Source: Paenibacillus hexagrammi (GTDB taxonomy: Bacteria; Bacillota; Bacilli; Paenibacillales; NBRC-103111). From it: a stretch of DNA of 64,000 nucleotides. The stretch spans positions 5,251,247-5,315,246 of the forward strand of contig NZ_CP090978.1 in assembly GCF_021513275.1 (NCBI RefSeq), in the 5' to 3' direction. Below are positions 53,560 to 62,555 of this stretch, piece by piece. The position numbers and the translations under genes are program-made. The notes under the pieces are model-generated. The model was given only the letters and a program-made list of their open reading frames with translations. It had not been told where the DNA came from and did no database searches. Position 1 is the stretch's first letter. Every line of letters begins with the position of its first letter.

Positions 53560-54492
53560 CTAAACCTCTCTTTTACGTTCCGGATGGTAGATAATTCTAA
53601 TGTAGTCTCTATCTCGACTATCCATATCACCAAGATACTTTCGTTCATGCTTCGGTATTAATTCATAAAGCTCTTTTAGCCTGGCTCTCGCGAACTCAGA
53701 AGGATATTCGAGATACTCATAATATGCCTTTCTGCATTTCTCTAGAGACGTTTCGCTTCCGTTTAACTTTTGATAAGTATCTACAAGCTGTTTATACTTT
53801 TCATTTATGTCAGTGCTATACAACACTGCATCAAACGTAATTTCACCCAAGTCTTCAAAACAAACAGCAGTGGGTCTAGTAAAGTTAGTAAATAAGGTTC
53901 CATTCTGAAAGTATTCTTCAATGCCTTCAATTTCAAAATTCAATTCAAATTTCGATGTATAACAAGTTACACGCCCGTCTTTGTAAATAACCAAATTAGC
54001 TATATAGTTCTTATCCTGGTGCTTGAGAAATATCGTAGATCCTTCACCTTCTGAGGTCTGATAAAACATTTCATTTTTCACATAAAACTCTTTTGCTACT
54101 GGAGCATGTACTACCTTTCTATTACTTTTTAGTTGTTTCTCAGAACTCGATATCGTGTAGATATTCTCCATGTTGGGATTAAGAATTCTAATCATGTTTT
54201 CTATGTGCCTTACATAGCTGGTTTTATTGAATTTCCACTTGGCTGAATGTATCTTATAAGCCCCGAGCTCATGGATCGAAAAGATTTCACCAGCCGGAAC
54301 CTGTGGAACTAACCAATGGCTATTCATTTTGTCATTAAAACCAGCTAAGTCCACCAGTTCCCAACAGTTCACCATTCCATCTTCATAAACATCTACATTA
54401 ACATAGTGGTACTGCATATTATGAATGATTCCAGGCACTCTTGTTCCTTCTATTTCTTTTTGTCTGCTGATTTTTTGCATGTTGACTGTCAC
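53560..54492 (-). CDS. Unrecognised 310-aa protein beside the RNA-repair genes
   Basis: A soluble protein, MTVNMQKISRQKE..., with no signal peptide or membrane segment. Paired segments of similar style, YHYVNVDVYEDGMVNCWELVD (N-terminal) and YIANLVIYKDGRVTCY (middle), look like a repeated beta-rich unit with a conserved G-x-V-x-C. The C-terminal helices are charged. I know no family or catalytic motif. It lies 160 bases before hen1 on the same strand and may be part of the RNA-repair unit. Confidence 0.55.
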   Translation of the reverse strand: MTVNMQKISRQKEIEGTRVPGIIHNMQYHYVNVDVYEDGMVNCWELVDLAGFNDKMNSHWLVPQVPAGEIFSIHELGAYKIHSAKWKFNKTSYVRHIENMIRILNPNMENIYTISSSEKQLKSNRKVVHAPVAKEFYVKNEMFYQTSEGEGSTIFLKHQDKNYIANLVIYKDGRVTCYTSKFELNFEIEGIEEYFQNGTLFTNFTRPTAVCFEDLGEITFDAVLYSTDINEKYKQLVDTYQKLNGSETSLEKCRKAYYEYLEYPSEFARARLKELYELIPKHERKYLGDMDSRDRDYIRIIYHPERKREV

Positions 54493-54770
54493 CCCGTTGA
54501 TTACGATTTATTCCTGTAAAATTGGCATACTTGTAGAAGTATATATATGATCAGACAAGTCTATTAAACACAAATTATCCCTTTAAAGTACAATTCTTCA
54601 AAATATTATTAAGTCCTTCATTATAAATAACCTACATCTAATGAATTAACTTAACAACAGTGAAAGCCATATTGATCGTCTTCGGTCGAATGCCTTCAAT
54701 TATCTTCACTCCTTATTGTATGTGGATCCACGAAATACTAACGATTTCTTGCACCAAGAAAAAATAAAAC

Positions 54771-54813
54771 AAAATACTATATACATAAAAATAAAATATT
54801 GATATAGTATTTT
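54771..54813. promoter_or_regulatory. 12-bp perfect inverted repeat, candidate operator
   Basis: AAAATACTATAT and ATATAGTATTTT are perfect inverted copies with a 19-base spacer, ending 38 bases before the ATG of the ribbon-helix-helix-like gene at 54851. This is the usual place for an autoregulatory antitoxin operator. A TTGATA near 54799 could serve as a -35. The rest of 54493-54770 shows no gene. Confidence 0.5.
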
Positions 54814-54850
54814 CAAGAAATCACTAGTAAATTTATGGGAGGTCGTACAT

Positions 54851-55451
54851 ATGGCAAATATTGAAATTAATATTGATGATGATACCTTACTCGAGGCCGA
54901 AAAGATTCTACTTTCCCTTGGGATGAATGTTGAGATTGCTCTGAATATCTTTTTAAGAAGAGTCTCTTTAGAAAAAGGATTCCCGATGACCATGGCCGCT
55001 TCAACACCAAACCTAATAGATTTCAGTGATTTTGAAGATATTGGTGAAACTTCCGTATATGAGACAAAGCCGTTTTCACGCAGCAATATCAAGATTACGC
55101 CAGCAATGGTTGAGGACCTATGGCGTGCGTTCCTAAGATACGTTGCGGGCACTGGCGAAATCAATAGGCTGAGTACTGAGGTTGCAGAGACAACTGGAAT
55201 GAGCCGTGGTAGCGCATTTATTTATTTAATGGTTTTAGCTAACCTAGTTAATGGTGAGCCCAACACGCGAGTTTTGAAATATAAAGATTTAGAATTTTTA
55301 ATGGGCAACATCAAGACCCAATTGGGAGAATCCAAGTACCAGAAAGCTATCCTTTCTTTGAAAAGGTCCATCCCCTACTGGAGAGAAAATCCCTGGTGCT
55401 TTTGCCGATAAGGTTGAAGCTTATTGTAAAAAACATACATCGAACAAATAA
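54851..55451 (+). CDS. RelB/DinJ-like N-terminus with a long C-terminal domain, one frameshift
   Basis: The first about 45 residues (IEINIDDDTLLEAEKILLSLGMNVEIALNIFLRRVSLEKGFP) are a RelB/DinJ-type ribbon-helix-helix. The remaining about 150 residues have no domain known to me. The printed frame stops at 55411. Removing one A in GAAAATCCC (about 55385-55391) continues REIPGAFADKVEAYCKKH to a stop at 55451 (199 residues). GGGAGG precedes the ATG. No RelE-like toxin is visible downstream; an IS66 element follows instead. It is either a stand-alone regulator or an antitoxin that lost its toxin. Confidence 0.65.
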
Positions 55452-55581
55452 TGAGGGAATTATGAGTGATTAGCTACCTTCAAGTTTTGTAGCCACTAGG
55501 TTGGGAGCATCCGTGAACCAAATGAAGAAGCGGGGGCCGCCTTCCCTACTATCTTCCGCATTGTAACCTGGGAGATTCATG

Positions 55582-55589
55582 AGAAAATT
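55582..55589. repeat. IS66 target-site duplication, left copy
   Basis: AGAAAATT stands directly before the left inverted repeat and is repeated exactly at 58130-58137. An 8-bp duplication is typical of IS66 elements. Confidence 0.9.
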
Positions 55590-55708
55590 GTAAGCGTCTA
55601 ACAAGAAGGTGTATTCCAAGGCAGTCTAGATTTTGAGACAATTCCTTTAGAGTAAGTCGTTGGAGTTTTTCGACTCTACTCGAAAAACTCTAATGGGAGT
55701 GTGTCCAA

Positions 55709-56080
55709 TTGCAAACTCTAGAAATGAGGAATCGCTATCGGCTTCAGCAGTGGACCGAGATTGTTCGTGACTGCCGTTCCAGTGGTCAGACCGTGGTTCG
55801 ATGGTGTGCCGAGCACGATGTCAGCGTGAAAAGCTACTATTACTGGCTTCGAAAGATCCGTGAAGCTGCTTGTGAATCCCTTCCTGCCTCCTCATCTCCG
55901 AATGAACCAACACTGGTTTCAGTCCCTCCATCTTTGCGGGCGAACCCTCCGCGTTCCGAAGCAAGTCATGAACAAGCGGCGATCATCCTTCGTACGGATG
56001 CCGTTACGATCGAAATTCATCAGCATGCGTCTACCTTACTTCTCGAACAGACGCTTCGCATCCTGCAGTATGTTCGGTGA
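55709..56080 (+). CDS. tnpA: IS66 accessory protein TnpA
   Basis: A 123-residue protein, YRLQQWTEIVRDCRSSGQTV with WCAEHDVSVKSYYYWLRKIRE, which is the helix-turn-helix opening of IS66 TnpA. It probably binds the element ends. The start is TTG at 55709 with a GGGAG site. Its stop overlaps the tnpB start by 11 bases. Confidence 0.85.
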   Translation: MQTLEMRNRYRLQQWTEIVRDCRSSGQTVVRWCAEHDVSVKSYYYWLRKIREAACESLPASSSPNEPTLVSVPPSLRANPPRSEASHEQAAIILRTDAVTIEIHQHASTLLLEQTLRILQYVR

Positions 56081-56426
56081 CATCTCGAAGGCCGATCAAC
56101 TGTATATTGCTTGTGGTTATACGGATATGCGAAAATCCATTGATGGTCTTATTCTCGTGGTGCAACATCAGCTACAATTAAACCCGTTTCAGAATCATTT
56201 GTTTTTGTTCTGCGGTCGCAAGCGCGATCGAATGAAAGCCTTGTACTGGGAAGGTGATGGCTTCGTCCTGTTATACAAGCGACTGGAATCAGGTCAATAC
56301 CAGTGGCCCATGGATGCGGAAGCCGTACGCTCGATTACGCCACAGGAGTTTCGGTGGTTGCTGGAGGGGCTATCTATCCATCAGCCGAAAGCTGTCAGAA
56401 AGCTGGATTTCACTCCTTCCATCTAA
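56070..56426 (+). CDS. tnpB: IS66 accessory protein TnpB
   Basis: A 118-residue TnpB, with YIACGYTDMRKSIDGL, LFLFCGRKRDRMKALYWEGDGFVLLYKRLE and RWLLEGLSI as the family signature. I start it at MFGDISKADQLY (56070), overlapping the tnpA stop; the longer frame from 55860 only shadows tnpA. It is needed for IS66 transposition but has no known catalytic site. Confidence 0.9.
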   Translation: MFGDISKADQLYIACGYTDMRKSIDGLILVVQHQLQLNPFQNHLFLFCGRKRDRMKALYWEGDGFVLLYKRLESGQYQWPMDAEAVRSITPQEFRWLLEGLSIHQPKAVRKLDFTPSI

Positions 56427-56522
56427 GTCAAAAAAGTGCCGAAAACCCTTGTGAAATCTGGGTTTATACCTGCTTCTATGGTATAATGGTAGACATAGAA
56501 AACAGTGAAGGAACGGTAGCTC

Positions 56523-58058
56523 ATGAGCCCCTCGGAACAGCTCCAAAAAATGGAACATCGCATCGGCGACCTGGAAAAAGAGAATAAGCGGCTACAAGAA
56601 ACCGTGCAATTTCTAACGCAGAAGCTGTACGGCAAAAGCTCCGAGAAAACAGCTTCCCTCCCAATAGGAGTGGAGCAGCTGTCTTTATTTGATGAGGCAG
56701 AGACAGCAGCTTCACGCACTGCACAGGAGCCAAGCATCGAGCAGATCCAAAGCTACCAGCGGAAGAAGCATGTAGGTGAACGAGCGGAGCTGCTCCAGGA
56801 TCTTCCGCATGAAAAGCAGCTATTTCAGGTACAGGACCGTTGTTGTGACGTATGCCAAAGCGAGCTTGTCTTGGTGGGCGAAGAGTTCGTGCGCACGGAA
56901 GTGGAGTTTATCCCTGCCCGCGTGCGAGCGATTGATATCTACAGAGAAACCTTGGAGTGCCGGACCTGTCGGAAAGAGGACATGCCTCAAATGAAAAAGG
57001 CAGTGACGCCTACGCCGGTCATCCAGCATTCAATGGCCTCCGCTTCCTCTGTGGCATGGGTCATGTACCAGAAGTTTGTGAACAGCATGCCCCTGTACCG
57101 TCAGGAGAAGGAATGGAAGAGCATCGGTCTTGATCTGAGTCGGGCAACTATGGCGAATTGGATGATCGCAGCCTCAAGAGACTGGCTAAAGCCATTGGTG
57201 AATCGACTGCATGAGTTGCTTGTAGGGGAGCGATATCTTCATGCGGATGAAACGCCCTTGCAGGTGATGAATGAGAAGGGACGGAAGAACACGACTGACT
57301 CTTACATGTGGATCTACAGCAGTGGGCAGCATAGTGAGCATCCCATACGAATCTTTGAGTACCAACCAGGGCGAGGGGCGAAGTACCCGCAAGCGTTCCT
57401 GAAAGGATTCAAGGGATATCTACATAGCGACGCCTACTCGGGCTATGCGAATCTAACAGGGACGACATCCTGCCTGTGCTGGGCGCATCTTAGACGTAAG
57501 TTTGTTGAGGCGTTGCCACCAGAGGCGAAGCAGTCGGAAGAGTCGCTTGCTAGTGAAGGAGTAGCTTATTGCAACAAGCTTTTCGAGCTGGAGTCACAGT
57601 TTAAGTCACATACTACTGAAGATCGAAAGGAGCAACGTCTGGTGCAGGAAAAACCTGTACTCGATGCTTTTTGGTCATGGGTAGAAACGGCCAAAAGCAA
57701 GGTGCTTCCTAAATCCAAGCTAGGCGAAGCGCTGAAGTATGCGCGTAACCATAAGCAAGAGTTGATGAATTACTTACAAGATGGGAACTGTGTGATCTCG
57801 AACAATTTAGCAGAAAACAGCATTCGTCCCTTTACGGTCGGCCGAAAAAATTGGTTATTCAGCGGCAGTCCACGGGGGGCAACCGCAAGTGCAGCGATCT
57901 ACAGCATCGTAGAGACCGCAAAGGCAAATGGATTGAACCCGTACAAATATCTAGTATATTTGTTGCAGCAGCTGCCAGGGAATGCATTTCGTCAACAGCC
58001 AGAGCTACTTGATGCGTGCCTTCCATGGAGTACGGAAGTTCAAAGACATTGTACATAA
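56523..58058 (+). CDS. tnpC: IS66 transposase TnpC
   Basis: A 511-residue IS66 DDE transposase. A coiled-coil N-terminus (LEKENKRLQETVQFLTQKLYGKSSEK) leads into a zinc-binding segment (RCCDVCQSELV, ECRTCRK). DETPLQV near residue 240, HSDAYSGYANL near residue 300 and ENSIRPFTVGRKNWLFSGSP near residue 425 carry the DDE catalytic residues. It is complete, with no frame problem, which supports a recently active element. Confidence 0.95.
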   Translation: MSPSEQLQKMEHRIGDLEKENKRLQETVQFLTQKLYGKSSEKTASLPIGVEQLSLFDEAETAASRTAQEPSIEQIQSYQRKKHVGERAELLQDLPHEKQLFQVQDRCCDVCQSELVLVGEEFVRTEVEFIPARVRAIDIYRETLECRTCRKEDMPQMKKAVTPTPVIQHSMASASSVAWVMYQKFVNSMPLYRQEKEWKSIGLDLSRATMANWMIAASRDWLKPLVNRLHELLVGERYLHADETPLQVMNEKGRKNTTDSYMWIYSSGQHSEHPIRIFEYQPGRGAKYPQAFLKGFKGYLHSDAYSGYANLTGTTSCLCWAHLRRKFVEALPPEAKQSEESLASEGVAYCNKLFELESQFKSHTTEDRKEQRLVQEKPVLDAFWSWVETAKSKVLPKSKLGEALKYARNHKQELMNYLQDGNCVISNNLAENSIRPFTVGRKNWLFSGSPRGATASAAIYSIVETAKANGLNPYKYLVYLLQQLPGNAFRQQPELLDACLPWSTEVQRHCT

Positions 58059-58129
58059 ACGCAGAGCCTGTGGTTATTCATGAACCATGGGTTTTTCTTT
58101 TGCCATACACCTGGTTATTAGACGCTTAC

Positions 58130-58137
58130 AGAAAATT
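58130..58137. repeat. IS66 target-site duplication, right copy
   Basis: AGAAAATT stands directly after the right inverted repeat and matches 55582-55589 exactly. Confidence 0.9.
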
Positions 58138-58213
58138 GAGAAAAGCGAAAAGCCGAGCGAAAGTCAGGGCAAATTGCCTGCTTCCGACCGGCTCAGCGAC
58201 GAACTTATTTTGC

Positions 58214-59771
58214 TCAGTGGGAGATTGTATTAAAATCTACATTCATTTGTACAAGCAACACGACTGATTCCACATGCACCGTATGCGGAAACATATCCAC
58301 CGGCGTCACCTCGGCGACGCGGTATCCGCCGTCGGCGAGCACGCGCAGGTCGCGCGCGAGTGTCGATGCGCTGCACGACACGTAAACTACTCGCTGCGGG
58401 CGCAGCTCGAGGATGGTCGCCAGCAGCGCGGGGTCGCACCCTTTGCGCGGCGGGTCAACGACGATCACGTCAGGCCGGACGCCCTGACGTGTCCACTCGG
58501 GCAGGACGACCTCCGCCGGTCCTGCCTCGAAGTGCACGTTCGACATGCCGTTTAACGCGGCATTCTTACGTGCATCGGAGATCGCCTCTTCGACGATCTC
58601 GACGCCGTACACCTGTCCCGCGCGCTGCGCCAGGAACAGGGAGATCGTGCCGATGCCGCAGTAGGCATCGACAACCGTCTCGCCGCCGGTGAGCGCGGCG
58701 TATTCAAAGCTTTCCCGTACAGCACTTCCGTTTGTACGGGGTTCACTTGAAAGAATGATCGCGCGGAAATAGCGAATTTCACATCGCCGATGTAGTCGTA
58801 GATGACCTCGCTGCCCCACAGGACGCGGGTCTCATCCCCAAAAATAACATTCGTCAGTTTCACATTAATGTTATGGCAAATGCTCTTCACCGTAGGCAGA
58901 GCCTCGCGAATGCCAGCCACCCACTCTTCGACGCGAGGAATGACGTCACCATTGGTCACCAAAACGACCATGATTTCCCCCGTGCGGAAGCCGACTTTGA
59001 CTACGACATGCCGAAGCAATCCAGTGTGTGACTCTTCACGATAAGCGCGAATGCCCAGTCGCGCGCCAATTTCTTTACCCGAGCAACGACCTCGTCGTTC
59101 GATCCATGTTGGATCAAGCATTCATCCATGTCGATGATGCGGTGGCTTCCCTGCGCGTAGAAACCGCCGATCAGCCCGCCCCTCTCTTCTCCAAAAGGAA
59201 CCTGTGCCTTGTTCCGGTATCTCCACGGCTCGTCCATACCCAACGTCGGATGGACTACAATCCCTTCATTTGTTTCAACCACCCCCGCCTCACCAACAAC
59301 CTGCAGCTTCCCAATTCGCATCAGGTTGTCCACGACCTGCTGCCGCTTCACGCGAAGCTGCGCTTCGTAGCTCAAATGCTGCAGCTGGCAGCCGCCGCAT
59401 TGATCATAAATACTGCATGGCGGAGCCACACGGTCCGGGCTCGCTTGCAATACTTTCAAAAGCGAAGCATAACCGTACTGCTTCTTCAAATGCTCCACCC
59501 GTACAAGGGCCCGCTCCCCTGGAAGTGCGCCTCCGATAAAAAGGGTAAAGCCGTTCACACGGCCTACCCCTTCTCCATCATGATTGATGCCGATGATTTC
59601 GGCTTCGTACTCGCTGCCTTTTTTGACGGGCAGGCTGGCTTCCTAAGCTGGAGCGACTGCCGCCGCGGCATGCGAACGAACAGTCCCACGTCTTGAACTG
59701 CTGCCCGCTTCTCCCTTTTTACCGTTTCTATGTTTACCTGGCGAAGCGCCAGAATGCTTTTTCACTGTCAT
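58214..59771 (-). pseudogene. rlmCD: 23S rRNA (uracil-5-)-methyltransferase RlmCD, in-frame TAG plus two frameshifts
   Basis: RlmCD/RumA makes m5U in 23S rRNA using SAM. The frame opens at ATG 59771 (MTVKKHSG) and meets TAG at codon 43 (59643-59645). It then continues SLPVKKGSEYEAEIIG as the TRAM domain, with CSIYDQCGGCQLQHLS as the 4Fe-4S site. One base is missing at 59054-59056, joining DWGIRAYREESHTGLL. A second is missing near 58705, joining [32 protein letters not shown] and VSCSAS (nucleophile) follow. Repaired length is 519. Around 58275-58720 the GC is visibly higher than in the rest. Either the gene is broken or the assembly has several errors. dgkB lies upstream, as in Bacillus. Confidence 0.85.
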
Positions 59772-59859
59772 ATTCCCTCACTTCACTTTAGCAATCCCAA
59801 GATAACCTACACGCTCGACTATGATGCTATCTGGGTTTGATGCTGCAAATCAATGCTAA

Positions 59860-59902
59860 AAATAAAACTCAACGCTGCTGAATGTCAGTCGTGCGTTGAG
59901 TT
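59860..59902 (-). terminator. Terminator between dgkB and rlmCD
   Basis: AACTCAACG and CGTTGAGTT form a 9-bp stem, and on the minus strand TTTTATTTTT follows. It lies about 110 bases after the dgkB stop; nothing else is seen in 59772-60015. Confidence 0.7.
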
Positions 59903-60015
59903 ACACTAGCAGCCTCCGCTGCTTAGTAAGCAAATACTTTGCTTTTATAACTATTACTTGGACCTATCTCCCCAAAACCACATCTCCCGAGATGGGGTCA
60001 AATTCCGTCTCCCCT

Positions 60016-61011
60016 CTACTCCTTCCTCTCCACCACATCAACCTCATCATCCTGCACAATCCCCTTCAGCTGAAAAGGCGCCGTCAACGTATCCAGCAGT
60101 GTCTTTTTATAAATCGACTGCCCGGATTCATCGACGATGATCCGCAAATGGCTTCGCAAGTTCGTCATGACACACGGCAGGGTGCCGCCGAATTCGCCGT
60201 CGAGGTTAAGCTGGACGTAGTCCGGCGAGTTGATTTCGATATGGTCGGTCTGGAAGTAGATGACGTTGGGGTCGGTCAAATGTTCGCCGCGCAGCGCCAA
60301 GGTGATGACGCGAATGAATTCGGCGAGGTTGCATTTTCGCAGGATAAGTACATCGAACAGGCCGTCATTCAGGCTGGCATCCGGTGACAGCTTCTCGAAG
60401 CCGGCTACGGAGTTACTGTTGGCCACGAGGAACATCATGGCTTCTTCGACGAATTCCGCTTCGCCCGCTTTGACGTGCAGCTCGATAGGCCGCAGTCTAG
60501 GCAGCTTCTCGATGCCTTTCATATAATAGGCAAGCTGACCGATCATGGTCTTAAGCTTGCTCGGCACTTCGTAGGTCAGCTCCGTCATGGAGCCTCCACC
60601 TGCAATGTTGATGAAGTAGCGGTTGTTGATTTTGCCTACATCGATGTCTCTTGTGTACTGGCGAACAATGAGCTCGCAGGCTTGCTCCCAATTTTTTGGA
60701 ATGTTCAGTGCTCTTGCAAAATCATTGGTGGTGCCCAAAGGCAGGATACCCAGGGCCGGTCGGTTCGGTCTTTCGGCCATGCCGTTCACGACCTCGCACA
60801 AGGTGCCGTCGCCGCCTGCGGCAATGATGATATCGAAGCCTCTCTCTACAGCTTCTGCTGCTGCCAGTGTAGCATCCCCTTCTCCGATGGTGGCGTGGGT
60901 GGAGGTTTCTAGTCCCCCTCGCTCCAGCCGCTGGAGAATTTCGGGCAGTCTCTTTCTCATTTCCTCCCGACCTGAGGTCGGATTATAAATCAGTCTTGCA
61001 CGTTTCACCAT
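60016..61011 (-). CDS. dgkB: Diacylglycerol kinase DgkB
   Basis: A 331-residue lipid kinase that phosphorylates diacylglycerol, recycling it into phosphatidic acid at the membrane. LIYNPTSG at the N-terminus, AAGGDGTLCEVVNGM near residue 64 (GGDGT signature), LGILPLGTTNDFARAL near residue 90 and LNLDGEFGG near residue 275 are family-typical. The ATG at 61011 follows cbiX after ten bases on the same strand. The DgkB (YerQ-like) name rests on being next to rlmCD; a related YegS-like kinase is the alternative. Confidence 0.88.
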   Translation of the reverse strand: MVKRARLIYNPTSGREEMRKRLPEILQRLERGGLETSTHATIGEGDATLAAAEAVERGFDIIIAAGGDGTLCEVVNGMAERPNRPALGILPLGTTNDFARALNIPKNWEQACELIVRQYTRDIDVGKINNRYFINIAGGGSMTELTYEVPSKLKTMIGQLAYYMKGIEKLPRLRPIELHVKAGEAEFVEEAMMFLVANSNSVAGFEKLSPDASLNDGLFDVLILRKCNLAEFIRVITLALRGEHLTDPNVIYFQTDHIEINSPDYVQLNLDGEFGGTLPCVMTNLRSHLRIIVDESGQSIYKKTLLDTLTAPFQLKGIVQDDEVDVVERKE

Positions 61012-61021
61012 TACGTACTCA

Positions 61022-61798
61022 TCACCCGTTCGCGATTGTTAGGCGGGAAGCGATTTGCCTCTCCATCCATTTGGAAATAAGCGGACTTGGCAGCAGCGCC
61101 CGTCCATTATATAAATATGCATCCCCCTCCAGCCGGGAAGGAATGACTTGTCTTGTGAAATAACCTTCACTTAAAAAAAGCGGAGCAACCACGATTTTGT
61201 GTTCGGGCTTGTTCTTTGCCCAGGTTTTCATTTTCCGCTGTACCTGATCCGGGAGCAGCATGGCGACGTCCGCTTCGTCAAAACCGCCGATAGCCTTGAG
61301 CCTCTCGGCAAGCTTTTCGAGCCCTCTGCGCCACTTCAGATGAAAGCCTTTTTCCACACTGCCGTGTCCGATCAGAAGCACGATCTGGTTCTGAGGCTCT
61401 GTTGCGAGCTCAGCGATATTTTCATAAAGGATCTCCGCTATAACCGGATCATCGTCGATCGGCGCAGCAAAATGGATATTTGCCTGGATATCAAATGGCG
61501 TCATATCGGTCTCCAGCAGCGGTTCAGGGATAACCCCGAGTGCGTAGCTAATCTCATCAATATGCGTGCTGCCGGACGATACGAACAGAGGAATCACGAT
61601 GATATCTGTGACACCTTGGGCCTCCAGGCTGTATATCCCATCTTGAATCAGACGCCCTTCTACCAACTCTAGGTAAGATGCATAAATTGGCATGTTACCC
61701 GGCAATTCAACTGCGCTCACGGCTTCATCGACGAGGCGTACCCAGCCTTCATCCCTGGACCCATGGCTAATTACAAGCACACCATATTCACGTGTCAT
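61022..61798 (-). CDS. CbiX-family chelatase (sirohydrochlorin cobalt/ferrochelatase-like)
   Basis: A 258-residue two-repeat CbiX protein. ISHGSRDEGW near residue 10 and LIGHGSVEKGFHLKW near residue 140 are the paired His-Gly-Ser repeats holding the metal-binding histidines, and VIPLFVSSGSTH and VVAPLFLSEGYF are the matching second halves. Such enzymes insert cobalt or iron into sirohydrochlorin. cysDN in this window also belong to sulfur metabolism, where sirohaem is needed, but they are far away. Substrate choice cannot be read from the sequence. Confidence 0.82.
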   Translation of the reverse strand: MTREYGVLVISHGSRDEGWVRLVDEAVSAVELPGNMPIYASYLELVEGRLIQDGIYSLEAQGVTDIIVIPLFVSSGSTHIDEISYALGVIPEPLLETDMTPFDIQANIHFAAPIDDDPVIAEILYENIAELATEPQNQIVLLIGHGSVEKGFHLKWRRGLEKLAERLKAIGGFDEADVAMLLPDQVQRKMKTWAKNKPEHKIVVAPLFLSEGYFTRQVIPSRLEGDAYLYNGRALLPSPLISKWMERQIASRLTIANG

Positions 61799-61939
61799 AT
61801 GCTTCCCACCCGTTCACATCATTACCATGTATTCCTATGCTAACGAAATGGCCCCTCTGTGTCAATTGGACATGCGAAGGAGCCCCACAATGCCGAAGTG
61901 GAACCTTCCCTTTCCTATAAAAAAGCCTCCCCGAACATG

Positions 61940-61972
61940 AAAAACCTGCTCAGCACTCGGCAAAGCAGGAAT
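61940..61972 (-). terminator. Terminator of yerC
   Basis: CCTGCT and AGCAGG pair around a 13-base loop with an inner GC pairing, followed on the minus strand by TTTTT. It lies about 50 bases after the yerC stop. Confidence 0.65.
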
Positions 61973-62022
61973 TAGTCAAACATTCGTATAACGGCTCGCA
62001 ATCATCACCGCAGCTTAACACG

Positions 62023-62313
62023 TTACCGTCCTAAACGATCCAGTGTCAGCACGTATCCGTCATTGCCATAGTTCAAGCAGCGCTTAACTCTAGAGATCGT
62101 CGCTGTGCTCGCCCCTGTTTCCGCTTCAATCTGATTATACGTACATCCTTTGCGCAGCATACGCGCCACTTCCAGACGTTGGGACAGTGATTGGATTTCA
62201 TTCACCGTGCACAAATCGTCAAAAAAAACGTAGCACTCTTCCATATCTTTGAGCGTCAATATCGCTTCGAACAGCTGGTCGATCGCTTTATCATTCAATT
62301 TCTTCAGTTGCAC
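62023..62313 (-). CDS. yerC: YerC/TrpR-like DNA-binding protein
   Basis: A 96-residue helix-turn-helix protein of the TrpR-like YerC family. FFDDLCTVNEIQSLSQRLEVARMLRKG and YNQIEAETGASTATISRVKRCL form the recognition helices. The start is GTG at 62313 with GGGAG upstream. Its target and ligand are unknown; in Bacillus it is conserved near dgkB and rlmCD, as here. Confidence 0.88.
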   Translation of the reverse strand: MQLKKLNDKAIDQLFEAILTLKDMEECYVFFDDLCTVNEIQSLSQRLEVARMLRKGCTYNQIEAETGASTATISRVKRCLNYGNDGYVLTLDRLGR

Positions 62314-62555
62314 CCGTCATCAACTCCCGGTAGAACTTCTCTGTAGCTCATGAGTATTTTTGTAAGCTCTGTTGTATGTTTCGACACGTCCCCAGTAATT
62401 CCTTCCTTTAGGTTAGCAAAACGTTAAAATTTCTATGCGTTAATGAGGTAAATCGTGACATTTTTACTGCTACCCGTGACAAACGTCCATACCAACGGTA
62501 GGCATGTGACATATCCTGTAAAAGATAAATCTTATACAAAGGGTCGTGAAACTAC

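Larger units (their letters stand above)
55590..58129 (+). mobile_element. Complete IS66-family insertion sequence (2540 bp)
   Basis: Both ends begin GTAAGCGTCTAA read inward, and about 25 bases match imperfectly (a second block, AGGTGTAT, is also shared). Three genes in the usual order, tnpA, tnpB and tnpC, lie between them and are intact. The 8-bp duplication AGAAAATT flanks the element, so this is an intact and probably recent insertion. A plus-strand frame across the site would rejoin (55500-55589 with 58138-58233) if the element were removed. Confidence 0.93.

Noticed and set aside
54706..55164. Minus-strand 152-codon frame opposite the RelB-like gene
   Set aside because: It is the complement of the RHH gene, which has a ribosome site, operator-like repeat and family match.
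55652..55700. GTAAGTCGTTGGAG and a TTTTTCGAC/GTCGAAAAA-like hairpin as the left end of the IS66 element
   Set aside because: The pair GTAAGCGTCTAA at 55590 and 58129 matches far better and is flanked by an exact 8-bp duplication.
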